Assembly (NCBI GenBank): GCA_001695595.3
Contig: MBPM02000017.1
Location: 434,001-498,000 of the forward strand
Reading direction: 5' to 3'
Origin: Plasmopara viticola
Lineage: Eukaryota > Oomycota > Peronosporomycetes > Peronosporales > Peronosporaceae
Length of the DNA: 64,000 nt
In this document: piece after piece, positions 47,148-58,621 of the stretch
Layout: the number at the start of each line of letters is the position of its first letter
Numbering within the stretch: the first letter of the stretch is position 1
The notes under the pieces: model-generated
The model's database searches: none
Told to the model about the DNA's origin: nothing
What the model saw: only the letters and a program-made list of their open reading frames with translations
Program-made: the position numbers and the translations under genes

Positions 47148-50100
47148 TTTTTAGCTGAAGTGCATAGATGATGGTGCCTAAAGGTAGGGTAAAGATATGT
47201 CGTTTCTCGGGCTTCCTACGAAGTCGAGGAAGATTGATAAATAGAATTTGGTGCAATGCAAATGCACGGGCATAGTGACCGTATGGCTGCACTAGAGCAG
47301 TGACTTTCTTCGGACCAAATACCGCTTATATTCAGAGTCTTCGTGATAAAAGCCACTTCTTGAATTGCGTATACGTCAGAGTATTATGACTCAGAGCCAA
47401 AAGATTTTAGCCAAAGAGCCTTGAGCCCGCGAGCTTAGCCCACAAACTTTCTCACCTAATAATCTAGAAGCAACTCACCTTTGAGATGTCCCGGCTTCGG
47501 CAAGGTGCCAAGCCAGACGCTGAAAGCAGGAGATCCGAGTGCGGCTTTCAAGTCATTCTTAATAAACGCCAACTCGTGACCAACCTACCCCGGCTCGTTG
47601 TTAGAACATTCGCTGCATCGGATTCAAGATCGCAACGGCCTTCAATTAGTCAAGCTGGAGACATTTTAACTATTCCATGAAGTCTGTAGCGCAGAAGATA
47701 TCGCGCCACATTATAAATAGCTCCTGTCGCCAATTAGAGCAACTGTAAATAACTGCAAAATTTATATAGAAAGTACTGCTTGCCATGGCGTCTGATAACT
47801 TCTTCGCGACAGAATTGGCTGCTGTGTGACGAGTTGTACGCGTTGACTCATAATAGTCTTGGTTCAATTTATGGCTTTCTTTTGACATGTGACTGTTGTC
47901 AATTACAATTAGAATGACCACCGCGCATGTCAGCGCGAAGTCCTCAAAGTCCGTCGGGAAAGCGTATTGGGCTTTGAACAGGCCAGTGTCTCAATATGCG
48001 CAGCTTTATATATACGCAACTCTTCAGCCTTATGGTCATAGCCATCCGTACTTACCTTACCAGCAAAGTCGGGCGTGGGGACAGTATTTACAAGAGGTTC
48101 TGAGGTGAGCGCAGGATTCATATGAGCATCTTGGTCCTTAGGATAATTTAAACCTTTTAAAACTTTCCAGATGAAATTCGAGGTGTATCTGGGAAGGTCG
48201 ACAGTAAATGCCGATTCATGCCTTTTTAGTCGTGCGAAGACTGATGAAACGAAATATAATTGTTTTCGAGAATACGGAGCATGCTCCATCTTGCGGTAAT
48301 TTGCTTGTATCTATCACCTTTACTAATCACATTCTTAACCTCCCCTTTGTTTGAGCTTGTCAGCTTTAGTTGATTTCGGGCGGTTGCAAATGCATTCGAC
48401 ATTTGCAAAGTGTTCACATCAGATATTCGGGCAGTGAAATTTTTTTGAGCCTTTACCCTACTTAATCCAGCAGCATTCGTGCTATAGAGAGTAAGCAGAG
48501 GTCTGCGATATCTAGCCTCATTCATAAACTAAAATTAAAGCCCCACTGTACTTGTGCAAATACTTTGCGATCTCAGATCCCTTATGGCGTGGGCTAGGCC
48601 GAGTTGACAGTCTGATTTAACACCACCGAGATCTCAATTCCTCTGCTGTAAAGACACATTCGTCGATGTCGGCATTAGATGGCCGCCAAATGCAACTATT
48701 CAGTTTTAAACCGGCTTCATCAATGTACAAGACCGTTATGGACAAATTACTCGTATGATTTACCGCCTGAGCATTTGATAGCCATCGTAACATAACTAGC
48801 CTCTCACATAGCATACCGCTAGGCTCACTTATTGCCGTGAGGGGTGCATATATATTTGAGTTTAATAGTTACCATTTCCTAAAGCCTGTGTACTGTGCAA
48901 AGTACACGCGAAGGTGTTGTTAGGCAACACGTCCTACCCTGACATGACTTTTTGTAGCTTATAATAAGCATAGATAAGTTGCCAATTTCCGCCTAGTTTT
49001 CGAAAGCAAAAAAGGCGATGACGAGTGCGACATCCTATCAATCTAAGTCGAGACATCTACTACCGTACCATGCCAGTTTTTCTCTTTTCAATGACGAAGG
49101 CATCAATGAGCTCACACTGCTCTCGTGGCAGGTAGTGAAGCAGTGGCGTACGATTTATCTCGTATTTTTTTGGTTTGAGTCTTGATGCAGATCATTCCTT
49201 TGATAAAGTTTTTTGGATCTATGGCATTCTTATAGATATCTGAATCAAGGAGTAACGTATGCTGCCCCAAAGCTGATCCAAGACATCTTGCTTGAATATC
49301 GATATCCTCAAGAAGGGTTTCTTCACAACTTCTGAGATATTTAAATCTGCCAAAAGTACAGAAGCTTTAACTTCTCCGAGCTGCCGTAACGATAATGTCT
49401 CTCTTATCGTCTTCGTTTGGAGCGCATGACACAACCACCATTTAAGCTTCAATAATCTTGGTGATGTACCTCCGTCAGTTTTTGTATCGCATACTCATTC
49501 TCTTGTAGCGGAGCTATGTCACTTGCTATTGGCAGTACCTAGTTACCCACCTGTTGTACAACATCGAACTACTCGCTCGCGGGGCTTTGGGAACCGCAAT
49601 TAGCGATAGTTATTTACCCACTCGTAATTTTTTTTACCTCAATTTCAAACGCTATCTATAGTGTCTCCAGCAGCCGGTGCTGCTAGCGGAAAATTTACCA
49701 CCCCCTAAGTGAGTTTCAAATCGTAGTCAAATCTTCTATTTCCAGGAAGATGGGTCAGGATTTACTTATTCTAATCATGGTAATGAGTCAAGCATCATTT
49801 GATTGAAGCAAGTGATGCTGCGTGACTATGAAGCACATTCGAAACGCCAACACCAGACATTGATACTTTCGTAAGATATTCAGTAGTAGCCATACTTAAA
49901 GGTCATTCATTAATTGCGCATTTGCTGGCAGGGTTCTTAGACCACAATTATTAACTTAGACCCTCATTTTAGCGAGTATTATGCAACAAAGTATTGGCAC
50001 ATATGTTATTTTCGAGCAATACAGTACATTACCACAACATGGGATTAAAAAGGCAATCTTTACAGCGTTTAAAAACTTAGCAAATTTGTGCCACGTAAAG

Positions 50101-52220
50101 CACCAGACTGGTGACTTTTGTCATTGTCTTGTTCTTGTAGGGTATTTAGATTGCTCTCCTTACGCCTTGCAGCTAGCTCATCGACGATGATACGTGATTT
50201 TTGCGTGTTCGCGATAGGATCAAACTTCTGTCATAATCACGAGGGAAAGTGTTATTTGTACTTCGATAGTAGCATATAGGTTTTATTTGCCGTACAATGC
50301 TATTATGAAAGTGCGAGGTGATTTTGTACATTATAAAAACATATACATTATATTATACTCAGTCTATTTAACACTTTATCCCGCATATTTCGCACTTTCG
50401 GGCAAGCAGTTTTCGCTGAAGTCACGGACGCAATTTCAGTTGTAGCCATATCAAAAAACGTCGAAAGGGTGGTATATTACCACAGGCAGCAATTTGCGAG
50501 GTTAAAAGGCCGGTTATGCCCTTCGCGCGTCTCTTCCACGAAACGACGCATTTTTCGCCTGCTGGTTGGTTGGTCAAGAAGCTAACGCTCCGAACGACCA
50601 AAGGTTTTCCGTGCAACATTGGCCCCAAGAAACTCCAGCGTTTATTTGTGTAACAGTAAACGTTGTAGTGCAACAAGAAACGTCCAGGTAGGGAGCGAGC
50701 CCTTCAGCTTTGGTTGCGTTAAAGCGCTTTTTATTGTCTTAGAGTTATTGGGCGTTGCAAAGTTTAAGAACATGAGCAACAAAAACATAAAATGAATAAA
50801 TGGATAGTAATGTGCAAATTATTCTGCTGCATGACAGTAACTTGGCAAAACTAGTAGTCTGTTCAGTCGGTTTTTGGCGGGTGCACGTTTTTATTCCTGT
50901 CAGGTCGCACACCCAGCGCACGCTTCAACTTTATGAGCTTCAAGACTTGTAACACCCCGAGCAGTATACCGGTAGTTTGTCAATGCTGTACCGGTAGCTT
51001 GAAAACATATATGTACCGACGTGCTCTGTCAGCAATATAATAATACGCTTAACGCCTTTGAGCGCAGCCGCATCGTAATGCAGCACGCAGTCCGTCACGC
51101 TTGGCATGTCGAAATTGATAAGTTTATGCCTTGGCTCGATTCGCTCGAGAGAAGATTTTGCTTCAGCAACTGCAATTTATGCCTCTTGCCGTCAAAAGAA
51201 TTTGCTTTTTAGCGTGTTTCTGAGTCCTGACGCTCAAAATCTGATTGTTATCAAGTTTATCTGAAATATGCTGAACATAGCAATAAAAACGTTTATACTT
51301 TACCTCTTTATTATCGGAGACTTTCAACATGTACTGTACCTCACCACCACGAAATCATGCTAGATGTAAGCGAAAATTCCTCTCTATTTGCCTCTAAATT
51401 TAAGAAGTAGTTCTTGTTTTTCTAAACTTTAAAAACAAGATCTACTACGAAGAAGGAAGTCTTTCTATCAGTAAATTCTTATGGCAATGCTGGTCCGTTG
51501 CTAATTCGGCCATATACCAGCGACTTTTTTTATAATGGTAAATGTGGCTACAGTTCAGGTAAATGTAGCTAAGGTACTTCTTTTTTCAATGTAGGATACG
51601 CAGAGTACCGGTACCGATTCCCTGATTCATGTGGGTAGGTTTTCTTGTCAACTTCAATACCTCGGACTGGTGGCAATTATCGACGCCGACAGCTCTGCCT
51701 TTGCTGCCCTCTATGTACAAATTGGGAGACACTGTTTGACGATCAGTTCTTGATCGCGGTATTTTTTTTGGTCGTTACATTTTGTAAAGGTAGCCAAGCT
51801 AGTCTATGCACATAGGTAACGAACGCTTAACGTAGCTCTTGTAGCTTCCCCCGCGAATAACCGGCATGATTAAAGTGGGTACACACCTTATTCTGGTCTC
51901 AATGGCTTTTTACGTATCGTCTTTTGACAAATTTTCATCAGCTTTTATAGAGCGCCTTACAGTTTATAGTTAGCGCAAGGGGGGGGCAGACAGGACACAC
52001 CAGGATATCGGTTTGTGCGGTGGCGAGATTTTTTTTTGACGACAGAGGTGGCCTAGGGGAAGGCTGTCCGTCCTCCTACCCCACCTGCTAGGCTTTGCAA
52101 TCGCCTCATTGCTATTTTTGCGGGAGAGCTCCAAGGCCTGCATCGAGGAAGGAGAGCGTTTCGCGCGAGACTCGTCGACTCAATCCCTCCATACTTTCCT
52201 TGGCACACTCGTCAGTGATC
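47148..52220. other. Gene-empty block (right part) up to the myosin start
   Basis: Overlapping minus ORFs 48526-47930 (two frames, LPRYTSNFIWKVLKGLNYPKDQ) look slightly coding but are unrecognised. A TGTAACACCCCG stretch at 50949, with two nearby TACCGGTAG repeats, could be the edge of a solo LTR. An eight-base G run sits near 51978. No tRNA or rRNA was seen. Confidence 0.4.
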
Positions 52221-55200
52221 ATGGAAGACCAACAAACAAAGGTGTGTGTCTATGCTCCCCACGTTCGACTCTCTTTTTAGCAATCGACTCATATGCAGAT
52301 CCCCTTTGAATAGATCTATGTGCCTGACCCGGAAGTGAGCTGGGTCGAGGCCACAATCACGAAAGGCCACGTGGTTAGTGAAAGCACCATTGAGGTGATG
52401 ATTGAAGGCGACTTGGCCGAAGAGGACGCGTCCAAGCAGCCCGAAGCCGGTGTCATCCGCACCATCGACGTACGCGCTTGCCTATCTATTCCCATTTGCG
52501 CCTTTGCAAACTTATCTCACACTTGATTGCGATCTATTTCATGCGGTTGACAAAGGACAGAAGGCTACAATGCTGCTGCAAAACGATCTTGCGTGTGCAG
52601 ACGGGTGTGCCGACATGGTGAGCCTCAACTATCTGCACGAGCCGGCCATCTTATTTAACCTAAAGCACCGCTTTTTGCGACAAATACCGTACACATATAC
52701 TGGCACCATTTGCATTGCGGTCAATCCAGTACGTGGCTTTTGTGTCCCACTTGTGGATCTTATTTGTTACATCTCTTGCTGAAATTATTGTTCGATATTT
52801 TATAGTACTCTTGGCTTGATATTTACACGAAAGAGCTACAAGAACAATACATGGAGCGCGACCGCAATGACTTGCCGCCTCACGTCTATGCCACGAGTGC
52901 TGGTGCCTTTCAGCACATGCGTGTCTTTGGAGAGAACCAAAGTATCCTTGTTAGTGGTGAATCAGGTGCCGGGAAGACGGAGACGACCAAAATATTAATG
53001 TCTCACTTGGCGTCGGCTGGCAGTCAGTCTACGACCGAAGCTCCAGTGAAAGAGGCGAATATTATCGAGCGCGTATTAGACGCGAATCCACTCATGGAGT
53101 CGTTTGGGAATGCAAAGACCTCGCGGAATGACAATTCAAGTCGATTTGGTAAATTTTCCGAGTTGCAATTCAATTCACTTGGCCAATTAATTGGGGCCCG
53201 CTCTCGCACGTATTTGCTGGAAAAATCCCGCGTGTCTCTACAAGGCTTGGGTGAGCGGAATTACCACATTTTCTACCAATTGTTGGCCGCCCCCGAGAAC
53301 GTGACGACAGAAGTTAAGGTCACTGGCTTGCAAGCCAAGGATTTTCCATTTATTAAGCCACATGAAGAAGACGTGGCCAATGGCATTGACGTCAGTGTTG
53401 GTATGAAAGATGCCAAGCGGTTTCAGCAGACTGTATCGTGTCTAGAGACCATGGGCGTGTCAAAAGAGGACCAACGGAGCATTTTTAAAGTCGTGGCGGC
53501 AATCTTGCATCTCTCACGTCTGCAATTCGAATCAACGCCTGGCAATGATGACGCGTCTCGGCTTACAACAACTCCCGAGAATCAAAACGTGAGTGAAATT
53601 GTGTCGCAGCTGCTGGAGTTTGACGACTACCAGTTGCACACGGCGCTGTGTACCCGTGAAATGACTGCCGTGACAGATACGTACGAGGTGCCACTCAACG
53701 TCTCCCAAGCCGAAGGAGCGCGTACGGCATTGGGTGTTGCCCTGTATTCCCACATGTTTTCATGGCTCATTCACCGCGTCAACGTGTCTACCAGTGCCAC
53801 GCACGCATTGGTGGCCCACAAGATTTGCATTTTGGATATTTTCGGCTTTGAAATCTTTGAAAAAAACTCGTTCGAACAACTGTGTATCAATTACGCCAAT
53901 GAAAAGCTGCAGCAAAAGTTTACACAAGATGTGTTCAAGTCGATTCAGCAAGAGTATGAAGACGAGGGGATTCCATGGACACGGATCGAGTTTGCCGATA
54001 ACGTAAACGTCTTGTCACTGCTCGAAGGTCGTTTTGGGGTCTTGTCACTGCTGAATGAAGAGTGTATGCGTCCCAAAGGCAGTGATGCTGCGTTTGCGAA
54101 TAAATTAAAAGCACACTACAGCGACAACGACCGGTTTGAATGTCCTCGTTTTGCTCGGGACGCTTTTGTCATCAAACATTACGCGGGTCCCGTCCAATAC
54201 GACACGACCGGATTCTTGCTCAAGAATACGGATGCGTTGCAGAACGATTTGATTCTTTTGATTAAGAAATCAAAGGCACCGTTTTTAAAGAAATTATTCC
54301 CGGAAGAGCATGTCGGTGATGCCATGACGGGGATTCCCGGAACAAGTGCCGTGATCGCTGCGAGCAACTCGCGTGGTCGTCCCGCGTTGAAGCGCAAGAA
54401 TTCGATTGTTGCGGATACGGTCGGTACGCAGTTTAAAAGTCAGCTGAACGGGTTGATGGAGGACATTCGGCGCACGAACGTCCACTATATTCGCTGTATC
54501 AAGCCGAATGGCAAAAAGAGTCCGTTGGTCTTTAACAAGCTGCGTGTAACGGAGCAGCTTCGATGCGCGGGCGTCGTGGAGGCCGTGCGGATCAGTCGAA
54601 TGGCGTATCCTAATCGTGTGTTGCAGACTATGTTTCTGGAGCGTTTCCGTGGTGTGGCGCCAACCCCATCGACGGATGACACGTCGGCTACTCTTGCTGT
54701 GCCGACTTCTACAGCGGGTGAGCGTTGAGTGACGAGAGAAAACTGCGGCGGCTGTGCGTGAGCTACTGGCAAAGTTGACGCCGGGCAAAGAGAGCGAGTA
54801 TCAAATTGGTAAGACACGTGTGTTCTTTCGCCAAGGTGCTCTTGAAGGACTAGAGGAGATGCGGACGCGTAAATTTGATGCTGCAGCGGTGGTCCTTCAG
54901 CGGTACGCAAAGAAATGGATGGCCATGGCCATCTTTCAAAAGATTAAGGAGGCTGCCCTCGTGGCGCAGAAAGTGTACCGTGGCCACCGTGCCATGGTCC
55001 AGTACAAGAAGCAACGCAAAGCTGCGATTAGCGTGCAAAAGTACGTGCGTCGCCACCGCGCACGCCAATTATTGGTGCACATGCGTGAGGAATTCCGGGC
55101 GACTCAGATTCAAAATGTCTGCAAGATGTTCGTAGCCCGTCGCAAGTACTTGATCAAGGTGAAAGCGATCCGCACGATGCAAAGTGTTGTGCGAATGCAC

Positions 55201-56864
55201 TTGGCTGTTAAAGCTTTCTCGGGGCTGCAAAAGCAGGCGAAAGAAGACGCAAAGCTCGAGAACCAGATCAGTTGCTGAAGAAACGTTTGCAACAAGAACG
55301 TGAGGCACGGATTGAACTCGAACAGCAAGCGCAGTACGGCAGCCGCGCTTCGGTTCATATGCGTAGCGAGGAGGCGTTGGAAGATGCTGATCTCGTGATT
55401 GACCAGCTCCGTCGAGAGAACGCCGTCTTGAAGGAAGCCAACACGAACCTCAAGGCGTTTGGCGTACAACTCCGCAAGGAGAAGGAAGTCATGGAGCGTG
55501 GCGCGTACGTGAACGGAGCATCGTTTGCAGCCGCCAACCAGCGTGCTATGAAGCTGCAAGATGAAAACGAGGCCCTGAAGAGTGAGCTTGCTCGATACAA
55601 GACGGGCCACCGCAATTTAAAGGCGCAACATGCTGGTGTGATGGAGAAGATTACGCTAATGCAAAGCTCGTTAAGCGAAGCCTTGAACGAACGGCAGGCT
55701 CTTCGCCATACGGTGGACCACTTGAAGCAGCACACGGAGCACTTGCAGGGTGAAAACATGGCACTTGCCAAGGCAAATGCCCGTCTTCGTCTCATTTTAC
55801 GGCAAGACCCCGAGCTTAGCCGAAAGCATCGCGAAGAAGTGCCTCGTCTAACAAAGCTGGCGCTGTCATCAAAGCAGGCCCAGCCAAAGGCGACCGTCCA
55901 AAAGACCATTGCTGCTCCGTCCAAGGCCATCGAGCTCTCAGAGCCATCAATGGGCATGCGGGTGTCGCTATCGACGTTACAACCTCCGACTCCTCCTTCG
56001 GAGAGCAGTGTGGCGGTAACTCATCAAACGGTGCCGCCCATCAAGCGTGCAAACTCACTCTCTGCAAAGAAAGTGCCAGTCGAGACGTCTAAATCTTCTC
56101 GTGTCGTCAACATTCGTGAGATCTCGAGCGCAGGCCCCGAAGAGGAGCCAGCCGTGGTTGTCCTTTCACCCACAGCAGAGTACACGGGCGAGCGCCTGTC
56201 GTTTGCAGAGGTAATTAAGGGGCGGGACCGGCGCTCGTCGTCGATTTCCAGCACGGGTTCCTCGTCAGGAACACCGGCGTCGCTCGCTAGTGTATCAGCC
56301 AAGAGCACGTGCATCCGTCAGCCCACGGGCGAGGACGGTCCGCTCGAGTCGCCAGCCAAAGTGATGGGGATTGCCTTGGACGGCGAGCTTGAGGACAGTA
56401 GCGACCGGGTGAGCTTTAGTGTAACGCTCGGCATTGACATGGTCGAAGACGCCAAGCAGCAGCAACAGCAAAACCAGCGGCTGTCGTTAACGGGCGCGCT
56501 CTCTGCTGCAAAACAAGTCACGACGAATGGCACTGGCAAGCCCAAAGGACGTGCACGTCGCGGCTCGTACGATCGTGCCGACAATGAGGCTGGCAATCGA
56601 CGCAATTCGTCGCGACAATCATTCTCTGGTAGCGTCGAGTCTCGTCGTGGGTCATATGACCGCAACGAAGCGTACGAGGGCGTGAGAAACTCGTCCCTGC
56701 GGCAGTCGCTTACCGGCGGCAATCACCACCCTCACGGCAATCGCGGACGCGCTCGTCGTGGCTCGTACGACCGCAACGGCTACAAGAGCCGCCAAACGAG
56801 CGACACGATGAGCAACGCAAGTAACAGCAGTGGCGGCGGCGGCAAGAAGCGGATTGAGCTATAA
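52221..56864 (+). CDS. Unconventional myosin heavy chain, reading frame interrupted
   Basis: Exons 52221-52241, 52314-52469, 52561-52728 and a long exon from 52806; introns of 72, 91 and 77 bases are in phase 0. The start MEDQQTK is followed by an N-terminal domain (YVPDPEVSWVEA). The motor has P-loop GESGAGKTETTK (about 166-177), switch I NDNSSRFGKF, switch II/relay DIFGFEIFEKNSFEQLCINYANEKLQQKF and actin-binding NVHYIRCIKPNG. The converter reads IGKTRVFFRQGALE. About six IQ motifs follow for light chains/calmodulin, then a coiled coil, a Ser/Pro-rich region, a Q-run near 56456 and three RRGSYDR repeats. The frame breaks twice: a stop at 54726 with reading resumed in another frame from 54733, and again at 55267. 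Each break is explained by missing single bases; this may be assembly error or a true pseudogene. Myosin moves along actin for organelle and tip transport. Confidence 0.85.
54718..54740 (+). other. Frame break 1 in the myosin gene
   Basis: Frame 0 ends at TGA 54726-54728 right after TSTAGER; the next conserved stretch (KTAAAVRELLAKLTPG) is in the +1 frame, which itself has a stop at 54730-54732. No intron of usual size fits. Two one-base losses within about 12 bases would reconcile the frames. Confidence 0.75.
55262..55272 (+). other. Frame break 2 in the myosin gene
   Basis: The frame through AKEDAKLENQ stops at 55276, while LLKKRLQQEREARIELEQQ continues in the frame one base earlier. A single missing base near 55267 accounts for it; there is no intron signal. 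Confidence 0.8.
56550..56780 (+). repeat. Three RRGSYDR peptide repeats in the myosin tail
   Basis: Encoded at about 56550-56575, 56640-56662 and 56749-56775, each RRGSYDR within an R/S/N-rich context. The RRGS core fits a basophilic-kinase (PKA-type) phosphorylation site. The function is inference. Confidence 0.85.
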
Positions 56865-57018
56865 TGACAACAGAGGGGGACTCCGAGCAAAGAAAGTGTA
56901 TAGTGCGTCACAAATTAAGTACTGAAATACAAACAAGTCGATGAATTATTGTACGACTCCAAAGTCAGAAAAAGTGCCCTGTCACAAGTCATTATCTTTA
57001 ATAGGGGGGGGAGTGGTT

Positions 57019-58621
57019 TTACCGACGGTACCGATGCCGCTTGAAATTAAAGTAGAGTTGGAGAATCCCTCGTTCAAAGACGCTTTTGAAACTGCGCTTG
57101 TGGGAATAATCCCATTCCCGGTTGACAATCTTAAACGCAATGTCCTGGTACGGAGGGCCAGCCGAAAATCGAATGATGCAAAACTCGTCCGAGTGTGTCT
57201 TTTCCAACACGAAACGAGGAGCGGTTTGCTTGTCAATGAGATCCGGGTAAAAGAGATTGAATTTATAGCCTTGCACGACCTTGGGGGGGGGATTGTCACG
57301 ATCGTAGTGCGTCTGGTTGTACTTGTTCCAGTCAAAGCCCGTCTTGACACGATTGAAGTAGCGCGGTTTACGCGGCTGGTACTTTTCACTCCAACGTGGG
57401 GCTGTCTTTGAGTCAGCCAGCAGCACTTCGTTCGACGCGTCAAGCTTCTCCTCTGATTCCTCCATTTCTTTGGAAGCAAACGACTCTTCAATCTCACGTG
57501 CCGCACGTCCAGCATCACGTCCGTTCTCGTCCACTACACCGTGCTCTTCGTCCTTGGCAGCACGCGCCACTGCTTCCTCAGCAGCACACCTTTCGTGTTC
57601 TTCCATGAGATCCGCTAGCTTGGTCAACATATCTTCATGGAGCTCAGTAAGTCGCGCACGAGCCTGATAGACTTGAATCTGTTGCGCTACCTCTTGCCAG
57701 AAATCGATATCTACTCCCGTTGCACCGTTGGAAACACTATCAATTGTCTCTTTCACTTCATCTTGCAATCTCTTAAGCGCTTCTTGATCCTTACCCTTAA
57801 GCATATCCTCAATCGTTGTAGCCACGGAATCGTGAATGGCTCCTCTGTCCGCCCGTCCTTCGCGCTGCGCCTTGGTCAAGCGTTCAATTCGATCGTCACA
57901 GACGAGTTTCATCAAGTGCCAAAACTCGCGATTAGGGCCGCCATTTCTCCTCGCTTCCAGCTCTTCGTACGTACACACATCGTGCTGTAACTCTGTCACT
58001 TCCTCCTTCGATAACGCCTCAACAATGGCATGTGGTCGTCGATGTTCGACCCGAATGCGTCCAATTTCTTGCTTGAAAAAGTCATCTTCGTCGTCCGTAC
58101 CGTGTTTCGCAGACACGAGGAGCAGATTCTTGGCCAAGAGATCCACAGGTTTCTCCCGATTCGCTCGGATCCGCAATTGACTGCGCACTTGGTCTGCTTC
58201 TCCTCTTCTTTCGATTGCCAATCTTCGTACTGTTCAGCGTCTTTTAGGCGCATTCCTCACTCTTGAGGCGCTCCATCTCCTCGCGCTCGGCTTCGCGATC
58301 CTCGCGACGTTTTCGAGCCTTGCGGATCTCGTCCACGCGCTGCAATTGCTGTTTCTTAAGCTCCTTGGCTGAAGGTTCCATCTTCCCATTGTCCTTATAC
58401 TTTTTGCCCCACACAAATGGCTGACTTAGGCTTGAATCCCCAAACGGATTCGTTTCGTCCGAGTACCCCAAACTCGCCAGCATCTTGGCCGATTTCTTGC
58501 GTGCTCTGCGCTCGTTGCGTGCCTCAGACTCACTATCGGATTCCGATCTAAGGCGTTGACGCTTCTTGTGCTTTTTCTTGTCGTGGCGGCGCCGCCGCGA
58601 GCTGTCGTTGGAACGAGGCAT
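57019..58621 (-). CDS. Cactin (spliceosome-associated), frame interrupted twice
   Basis: Cactin is a conserved nuclear protein associated with late spliceosomes. The 5' part (58621-58244) encodes a lysine/arginine/serine-rich start (MPRSNDSSRRRRHDKKK) then MLASLGYSDETNPFGDSSLSQPFVWGKKY, the usual cactin N-terminal motif. A middle piece MRLKDAEQYEDWQSKEE lies in a second frame. The main ORF (58221-57019) holds the cactin middle domain (REKPVDLLAKNLL .. DDFFKQEIGR .. EFWHLMKLVCDD) and the C-terminal domain (YFNRVKTGFDWNKYNQTHYD, GYKFNLFYPDLIDK, DEFCIIRFSAGPPYQDIAFKIV, ending RHRYRR). The frame changes at about 58250 and 58202, each explained by one missing base. It lies tail-to-tail with the myosin gene, 154 bases apart. 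Confidence 0.9.

Noticed and set aside
51021..51212. Possible fragment of an alpha-mannosidase (…QHAVRHAWH…)
   Set aside because: Only about 15 residues resemble the family start and the rest of the ORF does not; chance similarity is likely.
54718..54762. A 45-base intron with a good GTGAGC donor explaining myosin frame break 1
   Set aside because: Neither this acceptor nor the next one (54774) gives the phase needed to join the two frames, and it would be shorter than any other intron here.
57000..57296. G runs at 57004 and 57285 as possible G-quadruplexes
   Set aside because: The 57285 run encodes NPPPK in cactin, and single runs cannot form a quadruplex alone.
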